Assembly (NCBI RefSeq): GCF_963576615.1
Contig: NC_088712.1
Location: 27,433,870-27,497,869, forward strand
Source: Watersipora subatra
Lineage: Eukaryota; Bryozoa; Gymnolaemata; Cheilostomatida; Watersiporidae
Reading direction: 5' to 3'
Length of the DNA: 64,000 bases
Shown: in pieces, positions 47,301 to 57,073 of the stretch
Layout of the letters: each line of letters begins with the position of its first letter
How positions within the stretch are numbered: the stretch's first letter is position 1
The notes under the pieces: model-generated
What the model saw: the letters and a program-made list of their open reading frames with translations, nothing else
Databases searched by the model: none
Told to the model about the DNA's origin: nothing
Translations under genes and position numbers: made by a program

Positions 47301-50300
47301 TGTACTAGTTACACATTACATGTTGTACTAGTTACACATTACATGTTGTACTAGTTACACATTACATGTTGTACTAGTTACACATCATATGTTGTACTAG
47401 TTACACATATGTTGTACTAGTTACACATCATATGTTGTACTTATTACACATCATATGTTGTACTAGTTACACATTATATGTTGTACTAGTTACACATCAT
47501 ATGTTGTACTAGTTACACATATGTTGTACTAGTTACACATCATATGTTGTACTAGTTACACATCATATGTTGTACTAGTTACACATCATATGTTGTACTA
47601 GTTACACATCATATAGATTAATATATAGATTAATATTCCTAGACTTGCACAGAGGAGAGTTATAAAAAGTTTCAATGGCCATTGTGAATAATATTAATAT
47701 TTTTACTATTTGTGAATGATGGCTCATAATGTCGTTGAAATAATAATATAATTCTCTCATTATCAGCCAATCACTGACTACTACTCTCATTAATCAGCCA
47801 ATCACTGACTACATGTATGGCTAACTTCCGTGTCAGTTGATATTAAGGTCTGTGACATAACCCATTCCTCTCAATAGTAATAAGTTAAACAATAGAAGCA
47901 TGCATATATCTGATAGTTGATGCTCTACTTTATGTAAATTACTTGTAATATTTCTTGTCAAGGTTTCAGGCAATCTGTAAAATAAATGGACTGACCTTTT
48001 GATCAATTTGTAAATTGAAAATTTTAGTCATTTTACAAATTCACTGGTTCTACAGATTGACTGTAATGTATATGAAAATGGTGGATTTTGGTTGCATAAA
48101 GCAGAAGGTCTAAAGACCAACATGGAAGATAAACTCAAGTCTAGATACATCTATGCTAGATACATCTATGCTAGATACATCTATGCTAGATACATCTATG
48201 CTAGATACATCTATGCTAGATACCTCTATGCTAAATACCTCTATGCTAGATACCTCTATGCTAGATACCGCTATGCTAGATACCGCTATGCTAGATACCT
48301 CTAAGCTAGATACCTCTAAGCTAGATACCTCTATGCTAGATACCTCTATGCTAGATACCTCTATGCTAGATACCTCTATGCTAGATACCTCTATGCTGAT
48401 AGTTTCAAGGAAATAATATTGTGCTGACAGCTTAATCTAGACTTAATCAAATTGTGTGCTAGATTGCAGTTGTTAGGCGCAGGTGTTAGGATATATAAAT
48501 ATTACATTTTCTAATACGCCAGAACAGCTAAAAGTAGACAATTAATGACTAGGTCCTTCAAAGTAAATCATACAGCTGCTTACATGCTTCGCATCGCCGC
48601 CCAGCCACGTACGGGTCAACGCAGTGGCATACTGCTCCGAGACATTGGTTCTCACATCTTCCTCCATTCAGACAACCATTCTGTTCTGCACAATAGTCTC
48701 TTGGTGGGCCCGTCGGACCTGCAAGTTGATACATCAGACCTTAAACTTGTACATGTAGGTGTACAAGTCGGTGTTCTAGAAGGTTCCCTATTAGCTGTAC
48801 TCAACTGTGCATGATTAAGTGTATAAGTACATTTGTTAGTAGGTGTACTAGCAGCTTACTGGTGAGTGTACCAGCAGCTTACTAGTGAGTGTACCGGTGG
48901 GTGTACCGGTGAGTGTACCGGTGAGTGTACCGGTGAGTGTACCGGTGAGTGTACCGGTGAGTGTACCGGTGAGTGTACCGGTGAGTAAACTAGTGAGTGT
49001 ACCGGTGAGTGTATTAGTGAGTGTACTAGTGAGTGTACTAGTGAGTGTACTAGTGAGTGTACTAGTGAGTGTACTAGTGAGTGTACTAGTGAGTGTACTT
49101 GTGAGTGTACTTGTAGCTGTACTAACATATTTCCCAGTGGATGCACTAGCAGGTACGCTGGTAGATAAGTGTGACAGGTGTATAAGTGCGTTTTGCTAAT
49201 AAGTGTGCTAGTAAGTGTACGAACAGATGTAACAACAGTGAGCTAGTATGTGTACTAATAACTATAAAAATGAGCAAATTTGCATGTGTAGTGGCATCAA
49301 ATAACTCTAAATGTCAAATTATTATTGATGGATATGCCCATATTGTTTTTCAGGCTTTTAAACAACTTTTCATTTTCATGGATGTAGTCTATGCTAGCTT
49401 CTCTAGAGTCCTAGTGAATCACATGGAATCTGGTCACTCACAAGGGTCGCCTGAGATGAATCTTCCGTTCTCATCAACAGACGCTACCGGGCGCCTATTG
49501 GGAATGCGAGGCGGCAGCGTTGGCGCTGCTGTCATTTCATTCGTCACATCATTTTCTTCAATGCTGTTTTCTGTTGTTACATCATCTTCAGCGAACTCAA
49601 CAAGCCCTACAGTGGCAGCATTCGTTACGGCAGCTGGTGGTGGATCCTAAAACGAGTTCAAGTGCATGAGTCACCAACAGGTGAAGTTAGAGAGTGAGCT
49701 TGCAAAGAAGCTACAAACACCAGCTTTTAAAACAGTCCGAGAAATATTTTTAAAGATGAACTAGCACATAATTTTAGTAGAATTTTAGTAGAACTTGCAC
49801 AAAATTTCAAAATGTATCAGTATTTTATTATAATTTGCAATTGTTTTAGATTTGATCTGGGTGCCAGGACATTTAAAAATTAAAATTGACAGAACTTGAT
49901 CACGGTTAAAACACTCAAAAGAAAAATAAATGCCAAAATTATATCGCTAGTTGTTATTGTAGCGATAGTTGATACCGGCTATCGCGTTCAAGTTGCAGCG
50001 TTATGCATTTCTATTGAGTTGGGCATCTCTATTGAGTTGGGCATTTCTATTGAGTTGGGCATCTCTATTGAGTTGGGCATCTCTATTGAGTTGGGCATCT
50101 CTATTGAGTTGCGCATCTCTATTCTGTCTATTTTATAATCACAACTTTGCTTGACTTGAGCGATTCAACTGCTATCGATCATGTTTTGACAATTTTAATC
50201 TTAAAGCATCTTGGCAGTCAGATCACCTCAAACATTAAAAAAAATCGTAAATAATAAATAAACATCAAGACTTTTTGATAAAATCTACTAAAATTTTGTG

Positions 50301-53300
50301 CTTTAATCAAATATACTGTCAAATATACTGTCAAATATATATATAATATATATATATATACTGTCTTACAATTACACCTGTACACCTGTACTTACAATCA
50401 TCTCAGTGCACAAATTTCTCAGCACACAAAATGAAATTTTAAAAACATTTGAAGCCATATTTAAAGTAATTTCTATCATGCAATATTTTGGTTTCTCAAA
50501 ACATTGTCATCTTTTAAGCACGAGTAAAGCTAAAAATTGAACATAAAAAATATGAATAAAAATGGAAAAATTCATAGATTGAGCTCATTTAAACTTTACC
50601 TAGTATAACTTCGAGTAAATTCCACATTGCTCCTCTGGCAGAAACTACCTTCGCACGAGGATGTAAACTGCACATACAATTTGAAGCAGTGCATGTACTT
50701 TAATTTTTAATTTTTTAGTTTTAATTTTTATCTTCAGCTCCTAATAATCCTTAATCTAGCATAATCGAGAGCAAGCAACTCTACGGAATAATTATATTTT
50801 TGCATTCATTTATAACATGCAGTTTTATCTTATTCAATAATGAAGGCCTATAAAGTTTAATTTTACAATCAAGGGCAGGCAACTCCACGGAATGGTTTCA
50901 TTTTAAATATTCATCAAAAGCATGCAGTTTCATTTTATTCAAATCTTATCCTAAATTTCTTAATAAAGGGTTAGCAATCCAACAAAATAATTTTATTCTC
51001 ATCCTTCAGCTATAGCATGCAGCTCTATCTTATTAAATAGCCAAACTTTAAATAAGAAAACACCATTGGATTAGTTATCATCTATTATCAAACCATAAGA
51101 CAAGTTCAAGTTGTGTTCGCCAGCGCTGTAACTAATGCAGTCATGTTGTTTTTAACTATTTTACTGGCCATCGCTAACAAAATAATATATAATATATATA
51201 ATATATAAATATAATAAAATTGTAAAAATAAATTATTACATAAGGTTGTTCTAGGCATAAAGTGGTCATGATGTTTATGTCTCGGGTATACCCAGCCATA
51301 AGCACAGCACTAAGTGCTTGAAACCATAATTCAAGGGAGATAAACCTTGACAGGTTTGGAGTATTATAATTATGCCATAATAGAAACTATTTGTTATTTC
51401 TTTTCACGCATTTCTGTATATGAAACTATAGTTTTTATGTAATAAATCTGTATTGAATAAATATATTTAATTTTTGAATGTTTATTAGGCTAGAAATTAA
51501 ATAATTGATTTATCAATTGATATTAGGGAAATCTTTTGAACAAATAAAATAAAATTTTTAGTTTATATTTTTGAAAATGATTACAAAATTAAAATTAATG
51601 TTATATCTGAATTTATCTATTAGTAAAATAACTTGTGCATCTTTTCTGCAATATAATTTGCCTGGAATAACATGAAAGTTTTGTAAATAAACATCATTAA
51701 AAATATGACATAGTCCATACAACTTAATGAAATATCTCACATAAAGAAATAGCCACATTTTACAATACGATAGTTTGATATTATCTATAGAATTATTTTA
51801 CCTCTATAAAAAGGAAGTCTTTGCTCGAAGTTTCACATAGTATGAAGTAAAACAGCTTACAGACGGAATTCGGCTCCTCAGTATAACACTTCAGTTTATA
51901 ATAATCCCGCAGTATTACATTTGAGTATATAATAATCCTGCAGTATTACATTTAAGTATATAATAATCCCGCAGTATTACATTTGAGTATATAATAATCC
52001 TGCAGTATTACATTTGAGTATATAATAATCCTGCAGTATTACATTTGAGTATATAATAATCCTGCAGTATTACATTTGAGTAAACAAGTTTTTGACAATT
52101 TGTTTTAAAAGTTTTCTGGCAAATAAACTTTAGGCCTACTGGATACATAATAAGGAAGCCTTTTTACCTACCTGGTTGCTTTGTTGCTGGGCCATCAGCC
52201 AAAACCTAAAATAGAATAAGATGATAATTAAATTCCTCTCAAATATTAACTCTTCTTTCAATAGATAAAATATTTTGCAGACTTACATCTGGGAAAGTGT
52301 TGCAACCGTTGGCATAACTTCTGCTTCTTCAATTAGTTCTTCACTTCCAACTTGCGGCTCCCTCAACTCCGATTGTAGGACTGTAGATGAGAAGGATTTA
52401 TAGAAACAATATTATATTTACTTTCTCTACACAACCAACAGTGAAACTAAACCAGAGATAACTAATTAACAACACAATTCATAGGTAAGACCGCTCATTG
52501 ATAAGGTAGCCAATCAAAGAGACAACTCGCCAGCGAGACAGTCAGCCAACCTGTATATTTAGAGTACTGTTGTTTACGGTTTTTGCTTAACATTTTATGT
52601 ACATGGCATTATCATCTAGTAGAGCAATAGAAATAGATAAATCGCAACAAGTCAAAACAGCACGCTTCCCCTTTTTTAAATTTAACAGCAATATATGTTA
52701 CCTCGATGTAGTGCTTTAATATGATGCATTAAAAAATTACATAATAAAATTTCACAAATGTTTCAAGATGTTTCAAGAAAATAGAAGTTCAAATCTACTA
52801 GTTATTGCCCCAAGCGGAAAAATGAATGTGAGAAGACAACTCTACAGGAAAGTTCAAGCTTTATTAATCTCTGCATCACATACCTATGGTACATTCATAG
52901 CCTGAGAACCCTGGAAGACAATCACACCAGCAAAGGTTTCCCTGTGATAGGACTCGACCACCATTCTTGCAGGTGCCTATAATATAGATAAATAAACAAT
53001 GAAATGCTAATTTACGAAGGGTATTTGAAATCTGGAAGCACCTATGGTCAAACCTCTTTCTATAAGTACAGTCAAACCTCTTTTTATAAGTACAGTCAAA
53101 CCTCTTTTTATAAGTACAGTCAAACTTCTTTTTATAAGTACAGTAAAACCTCTTTCTATAATTACAGTCAAACCTCTTTCTATAAGTACAGTCAAACCTC
53201 TAATGATAAGTACAGTCAAGCCTCTATGTATAACCACAGTTTGAAATTTAAAAGCGGAATTTAACCTCCAGCTACAAACACAGTCAAGCTTGTATGTACA

Positions 53301-56300
53301 TTACAGCCAAACCTCTACTCGCGATTACCACAATATATAAATTTTGCAAAATTAGGTCAAAACTATGTGCAAATATTTAATACCAGGTGCAAAGAAATTC
53401 CCATCATACAACTATTATTTATGAGCTTGTTGAGTGTCTTTGAAATATTTATGGATGACTGGGGAGTTACCCTCTCTAGAGTAATTGCTTTACTGATTAA
53501 AAGATGGCAGGCAAAAAATTTACTGAAAACATTTCTAGCATCTGCAGAATGCATTTGCTACATGGCAAGTGTTGTGCTGTTGTAGCCTACAAACAACTAT
53601 TTATAAAGATCTACCGACTATTTTTAAGGACCTCAGGCTATTACTTCTAAGTTATGTATCTAAAAACATGCTTTTATCAACTGCCAATGAAGCCTACACT
53701 AATTAAGACAAAAACTAGTTTAATATTTTTTTTCGATTGAAGTATCTGCTCTCCATCTGTGTAACAGGATTTTTTTACCGCAAAAGCTATAAATATTTTA
53801 AATGTAATAAATAAATCATTGAAATGAGTCGACAAGGTGTGAAATCATGTACAAAAATTGAGGCTAGTTTTGCAACAGGTGAAATCATGAAGTTATGAAA
53901 GTTTCCACCTACCATCTGGACACATCATCAATTATGTAGCCGAGCGGCCAATGTCTTCCAGCAACTCAATTAAAAGAATTCATTGATCAGATATTAGCAA
54001 ACTGGCAGACAAGGGAAATAACTGTGTTAAATAATATGATTCACACGTTTGGTATTTTGCTTTATTTTGAGTTTTGCTAGTAGATATTATTGGGCTGATC
54101 ATGATAGTGCAAGATTGTGGGCTACAAGTGTAGACTGGAATCCAGCTACAAAGTATGTGCCCCCAAACTGGTTTAAGGTTCGGAGCTAAGGAGATCAAAC
54201 AAACAAAGACAATGCGACTTCCTAATGACAGTTTTTGGAAATGCTAATACAGACTCTTTCTATGATGATGCATCTATGGCTGATGATTCTATGAGTGACG
54301 GCTTTATGGATGTTGTTTTTATAGATGCTGCCTTTATAGGCGTTGAATTCATAGGTGACACCTCTGTAGATAATGCCTCCATAGGTGACACTTTCATGGA
54401 AGCTATCTCAATAGATTGCTCCTTTATCAGCACAACCTCTATAAGTGGTACATTTATATTTGATACCTTTATAGGAGACACTTAATAGATGGCACCTTTT
54501 AAGGTGGCACTTCTAAAGGTGAGATCTATAAGTGAAACTTGTAAGCATGACCTCTCTAAAGGTCACATTTAAAGGTGACCACTCTAAAGGTGACACATTT
54601 AAAAGTGACATTTCTAAAGGTGACATCCATAAGTGACACTTCTGAAGGTGACATTTATAAGTGATACCTCTAAAGGTGACACCTCTGAAGGTGACATCTA
54701 TAAGTAACACCTCTAAAGGTGACATCTGTAAGTAACACCTCTAAAGGTGACATCTATAAGTAACACCTCTCTAGTTGGCAGGTAGGCTCAAGCTCAAAAT
54801 ATTTAAGCTGAAAAGGTGAGTATAACATATACTATATGTATATATTCCATATCAGATCTTTTTTTCTATCAAAGATGCTTGTAGCTAAAATAATTATATT
54901 ATTTGTTTAAATCACACAAAACTTTAATGCAACTAGTTTTGAAGTTACGATGTTGTTAAGTTTTTCCAATTTATTATTTCTTGCTTCATCCCAGAGACTT
55001 TCTAGCTCTATCAAGACCTGTCAATTGATTAGTTATTGTCTTGAAGTCTTCAAAGTAAAGTTTATTTTTTGTTTTAGTCTGAACATTTTCATTTATTGTG
55101 TTTCATTGTGTGATATATTTTTAACTGCGATTTTTATATTCATGTCATAATGACTTCACAGTTTTGTATTGCATAGACTTGTGGTTGGTATTTCTGGAGA
55201 TATTCAGGTTGCACCCAGTACATATGGCGTATGAATTTGTTCTCACCAGGTTAAAATCTGTGAGAATATGTCACTTAAATCTGCGCAATTATGTTACATA
55301 CATCAGAAGGCATAATTCGCATACATTTGTGTGCACAACTTGATACCTGGCCTGGTAATTTACACCATTTAGCGGATTATGCTCCTAATCTAATTTACAT
55401 AATCTAATCTAGCTATACCATCAATCATCTCGGTAAATACCATTCTTGTGTCAGTAAGGCTGTGATCAAGGAGACATGTTTGGCACCAACACATTGAAGA
55501 ACATGGGTGCTAAATAACACCTTCACTAAAAACAGCGTGTTTGCACGTTGTGTCTCATTGGCTAATATTAAAGTAGCTTAATAACCAGCTTGTATTTTAA
55601 TAAATTGGTGGATATGAAAGCGATAGCGGCTAATCTGTTAGCCTTAGGATTGTTAGACTAATTCTTGCCTAGTAAACACATAAAAAGACAACATACAGAT
55701 ATTATTAGCCTATGAAGGTGCTCAGGTCAAACATTGCGTAATACAAACCCATTAAATCGTCAACATTTAAAAGGCTGACTCGCCAACAGTTAAAAGACCA
55801 TGATAGAGCAAAAATAATCACAAATAATAAAATAGTAGTTGGTTGAAACAGCAAACTTTCTAAAGAGTTCAATGTTAGTAAAATATAAGCACTTTAATGT
55901 ACATAAATCCCAAAATATGTCAAAATCTAGTAATTTTAAAACTAGATTGTTTTAACCTAGAGTGACTTTGTGAAAGGTTTCAAACAATTGGCATATGTTC
56001 AGCCTAACAGTTAAATAGGTTTTCATAGAACCAAGTCTAAGATCTCTACAATGTTGGTTAGCTAATGAATTAGTAATGCTAAATGCTATGATGACGAGCC
56101 AAACTTTGTCAGTTTTATTTACTACAAACATCAGATCTAAAGTGCACACCACTGTATGCTGCTGTAGCAACATTTCAAACATTGAAAATGTAAGAAAAAT
56201 TTTCAACTTAATCAGCCTTTTACAATTTCATAACCAAGTTTATTTGAAGTTAGTTTTCATTTGATTAACTTAGATATTTATTAAATTAAGGTAAACATTC

Positions 56301-57073
56301 AGAACATGATTTTAAAATGTTGGCTAAGCTAGATGTGAAAAAAAGACTCGAGCTGTTACAATCAGCCGTCAGCACATAATCATGTTGTTGAGCTTGCAGC
56401 AGGACAAGGGAGACAAATCTAAATGTTGCCATAGATATTTGTTTTAATCACTCGACACAACCTATTATCACGCATGAGGAAAAAAACATGGCAGTTACCT
56501 TGCTGTTCATAGATTGCAATACAAGTTGGGTTGCCTTCCGGATCAAAGCCTTTTCTGGTACAGTCAAACTGAAGGCTGAGGTCCGTATTTGTTTCTAAAA
56601 TTCATGATTACATCTATGAATACAACATAATATTATACACAACATCCCGGAGACATGAACACATTGATGTTCCATTCCATGAATACAGCATAATGAAAAC
56701 AACATAAATGTATTGACAGCTATACCTAAATATATAAGACGATATTCTAAGCAATATCCAGGGAATATAAATGCATTGGTATTTAAGTTGTGAGTATAAC
56801 ATTTTATGCATGAGATCAAATCTCGTGTGGTGTAGTCTCTTTTTAACTACCAACCGTTGTCTCTGCTAGACGGATGCAGACAGCTAAATTAAGATTATAT
56901 CACACCCAAAAAAATACCATAGAAATATCACACAAACCTGTACAAGGGTTGTAATCGTCTCCTTCGTAAAACTCAGAAATAAATGTTTGCAGGCCGCAGC
57001 GTTTAAGCACGGGTCGACCCGCTGTACACTCCCAGTATTGACACTTGGTCTGTTGATCACTTATGTATCTAAT
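41299..57073 (-). CDS. Cysteine-rich protein with EGF-like domains, partial gene, 11 exons
   Basis: Minus-strand exons 56938-57073, 56499-56594, 52884-52976, 52287-52380, 52172-52205, 49442-49646, 48584-48718, 46643-46766, 45027-45154, 42022-42060 and 41299-41360 all have AG/GT borders, and every junction phase agrees. Together they give 382 codons without a stop. The order is: a cysteine-containing segment (CQYWECTAGRPVLKRC) that may resemble a chitin-binding peritrophin fold; an EGF-like domain over exons 2-3; an acidic, Thr/Pro-rich linker; two EGF-like domains (CLNGGRC and CMNGGTC cores); and a hydrophilic tail. No membrane segment is seen, so an extracellular or matrix role is inferred. 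The start exon is missing. The gene is not recognised as a named orthologue. Confidence 0.72.
41600..41962. repeat. 20-bp minisatellite, block 1, about 18 copies
   Basis: Unit GTGGTATGTTTAGGCTGTAA, with G/A variation at the last positions. Confidence 0.95.
42022..42060 (-). CDS. EGF-like gene, exon 10 (39 bp)
   Basis: Acceptor TTTATTACAG, donor GTAGGC; phase 1-1. It reads VMEDSGDVRPIK. It sits in a 270-bp island between two blocks of the same 20-bp minisatellite. Confidence 0.5.
42236..42500. repeat. 20-bp minisatellite, block 2, about 13 copies
   Basis: The same unit as block 1 (GTGGTATGTTTAGGCTGTAG), on the same strand, resuming after a non-repetitive 270-bp island. Confidence 0.95.
42501..42960. 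other. Intronic sequence, SINE tail-like piece
   Basis: CTGTCTGTCTGTTTGTCTTT and ATGGACATACGTGGCC near 42610-42670 resemble, in part, the reverse complement of the 43-kb SINE tails. Nothing else is seen. Confidence 0.4.
42970..43380 (+). repeat. Two adjacent tRNA-derived SINE-like copies
   Basis: The first has an A-box-like TGGCTAGGTAGTTAGCGCG and a B-box-like GAGTTCAATTCC about 45 bases later. The second has the B-box GAGTTCGAATCC near 43280. Both run into tails with GACAGAC(CAAC)-type strings and AT-rich ends. No intact cloverleaf, so not functional tRNA genes. Confidence 0.5.
43900..44033. mobile_element. Foldback family C, single right arm
   Basis: GAGCATTTTAACCGCGATCA and CTAATCTTGAATCATCCTGG match the right arm of the 62-kb and 19-kb copies. 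The next element starts right after it. Confidence 0.65.
44034..44490. mobile_element. Inverted-repeat MITE
   Basis: Arms of about 90 bp. GTACAACATGCATACAACGC then CATGCAAGGCACTTGCAATGC on the left; GCATTACAAGTGCCTTGTATG and CGTTGTACTGATCTAAG on the right, as the reverse complement. GC-richer than its surroundings. No coding capacity. Confidence 0.75.
45027..45154 (-). CDS. EGF-like gene, exon 9 (tail)
   Basis: Acceptor AGAGTTTAG, donor GTAGGT; phase 2 in, 1 out. It reads MSTVETKGGPVGRDQVPAEL and WPMHAAHSRITSSVAHLPLL. Hydrophilic, no cysteine. Confidence 0.6.
45236..45632. repeat. Imperfect 60-70 bp tandem repeat
   Basis: Units around CCTACACAGCTAGGATGTTA and GCATATAGCAAATGCTATCA, about six copies with length variation, in the intron between exons 8 and 9 of the EGF-like gene. 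Confidence 0.75.
45644..46273. mobile_element. Mutator-like foldback element with 9-bp TSD
   Basis: A perfect 20-bp end, TAGCCTGTCTTGACAAACTG, is repeated inverted at 46254-46273. Similarity continues along arms of about 270 bp (blocks CCAATGGAGCGACCG and TTTAGTAGAAC). The flanking GCCTATTCC (45635-45643 and 46274-46282) is an exact 9-bp duplication. Long arms plus a 9-bp duplication point to the Mutator superfamily. No transposase. Confidence 0.87.
46643..46766 (-). CDS. EGF-like gene, exon 8 (EGF-like domain)
   Basis: Acceptor CTTCATTTCCAG, phase 1 in. It reads RCSVNVECMNGGTCSRG and ATCSCLPGFGGPMCEN, a canonical EGF. The donor is taken as CAG/GTTGCG; a second choice, GTGAGA 14 bases further, keeps the same phase 2 and would add about five residues. 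Confidence 0.82.
47270..47612. repeat. 23-bp minisatellite, about 15 copies
   Basis: Unit TTGTACTAGTTACACATCATATG, with shorter 18-bp variants lacking CATCA. Confidence 0.93.
48140..48398. repeat. 15-bp minisatellite, about 17 copies
   Basis: Unit TCTATGCTAGATACC; variants ATCTATG, CGCTATG and CTCTAAG form runs, showing local homogenisation. Confidence 0.95.
48584..48718 (-). CDS. EGF-like gene, exon 7 (EGF-like domain)
   Basis: Acceptor CAACTTGCAG, donor GTAAGC; phase 1-1. It reads YCAEQNGCLNGGRCENQ and CLGAVCHCVDPYVAGRRCEA: an EGF pattern with an extra cysteine pair between Cys3 and Cys4. Minisatellites lie on both sides within 300 bp. Confidence 0.82.
48850..49135. repeat. 12-bp minisatellite, about 22 copies
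   Basis: Unit GTGAGTGTACCG in the first half and GTGAGTGTACTA in the second half; a clean switch between variants near 49010. Confidence 0.95.
49442..49646 (-). CDS. EGF-like gene, exon 6 (Thr/Pro/acidic linker)
   Basis: Acceptor CTCGTTTTAG, donor GTGAGT; 68 codons, phase 0 in and 1 out. It contains AEDDVTTENSIEENDVTNEM and APTLPPRIPNRRP, a low-complexity extracellular linker likely to be O-glycosylated (inference). An opposite-strand ORF of similar length exists, but splice signals and phase favour the minus strand. Confidence 0.65.
49790..50310. mobile_element. Foldback element, family C, copy with internal array
   Basis: The left arm (AATTTTAGTAGAACTTGCAC and AAAATTAAAATTGACAGAAC) is mirrored by the right arm (TTTGACAATTTTAATCTTAA and CTACTAAAATTTTGTGC). 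The loop contains the 18-bp array at 50008-50120. Confidence 0.75.
50008..50120. repeat. 18-bp minisatellite, about 6 copies
   Basis: Unit TCTATTGAGTTGGGCATC, in the loop of the surrounding foldback element. Confidence 0.92.
50600..50667 (-). CDS. Possible alternative exon of the EGF-like gene
   Basis: Acceptor TATGTGCAG, donor GTAAAG, phase 0 in and 2 out; reads FTSSCEGSFCQRSNVEFTRS. It could follow exon 5, but its outgoing phase does not fit the exon at 49442-49646, so it is left out of the main chain. Confidence 0.25.
50668..51880. other. AT-rich intronic sequence
   Basis: No exon is recognised. Three related paragraphs near 50770, 50880 and 51000 share CAAGCAACTCTACGGAATAA-like strings (roughly 115 bp spacing), probably an old degenerate tandem repeat. 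Confidence 0.4.
51895..52085. repeat. 31-bp minisatellite, about 6 copies
   Basis: Unit AATCCTGCAGTATTACATTT then GAGTATATAAT; it ends about 90 bp 3' (on the minus strand) of the 34-bp exon. Confidence 0.93.
52172..52205 (-). CDS. EGF-like gene, exon 5 (34 bp microexon)
   Basis: Acceptor TATTTTAG, donor GTAGGT; phase 2 in, 0 out. It reads FWLMAQQQSNQ after a split Met. The size is small, but both borders and both phases match the neighbours. Confidence 0.5.
52287..52380 (-). CDS. EGF-like gene, exon 4 (acidic linker)
   Basis: Acceptor TCATCTACAG, donor GTAAGT; phase 1 in, 2 out. It reads LQSELREPQVGSEELIEEAE and VMPTVATLSQ. Confidence 0.62.
52884..52976 (-). CDS. EGF-like gene, exon 3 (EGF core)
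   Basis: Acceptor TATATTATAG, donor GTATGT; phase 1-1. It reads GTCKNGGRVLSQGNLCW then CDCLPGFSGYECTI, with the typical EGF pattern CxNGG and CxCLPGFxGxxC. Confidence 0.85.
   Translation of the reverse strand, partial: APARMVVESYHRETFAGVIVFQGSQAMNVP
53045..53235. repeat. 24-bp minisatellite, about 8 copies
   Basis: Unit ATAAGTACAGTCAAACCTCT then TTCT. Read on the other strand it contains AGAGGTTTGACTGTA, the same motif as the intron 3 array of B3GAT3. Confidence 0.92.
53260..54489. other. Intronic sequence, degenerate 15-bp repeat at the end
   Basis: No exon is recognised. From about 54250, 15-base units of the type GATGCCTTTATAGGC produce repetitive ORFs; these merge into the array at 54490. 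Confidence 0.4.
54490..54775. repeat. Degenerate 14-30 bp minisatellite
   Basis: Units such as CTCTAAAGGTGACATCTATAAGTAACAC-type pairs (CTCTAAAGGTGACAT followed by CTATAAGTAACAC). Confidence 0.88.
54776..56498. other. Intronic sequence, nothing recognised
   Basis: AT-rich, with no family-recognisable exon or element boundary. Confidence 0.4.
56499..56594 (-). CDS. EGF-like gene, exon 2
   Basis: Acceptor GAATTTTAG, donor GTAACT; phase 1-1. It reads TNTDLSLQFDCTRKGFDPEG and NPTCIAIYEQQ. The last cysteine probably starts the EGF domain completed by the next exon. Confidence 0.68.
56938..57073 (-). CDS. EGF-like gene, exon 1 of those found (CxxxxC-rich segment)
   Basis: Acceptor TCTATTCTGCAG, donor GTTTGTG; phase 0 in, 1 out; only this phase is open. 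It reads ISDQQTKCQYWECTAGRPVL and KRCGLQ...YNPCT. The cysteine and aromatic spacing is loosely like peritrophin-A (CBM14), which is a weak call. An upstream exon with the start must exist. Confidence 0.7.

Noticed and set aside
49378-49650. Plus-strand ORF at the end of 49186-49650
   Set aside because: The opposite strand gives a 68-codon exon with strong borders in the phase needed by its neighbours.
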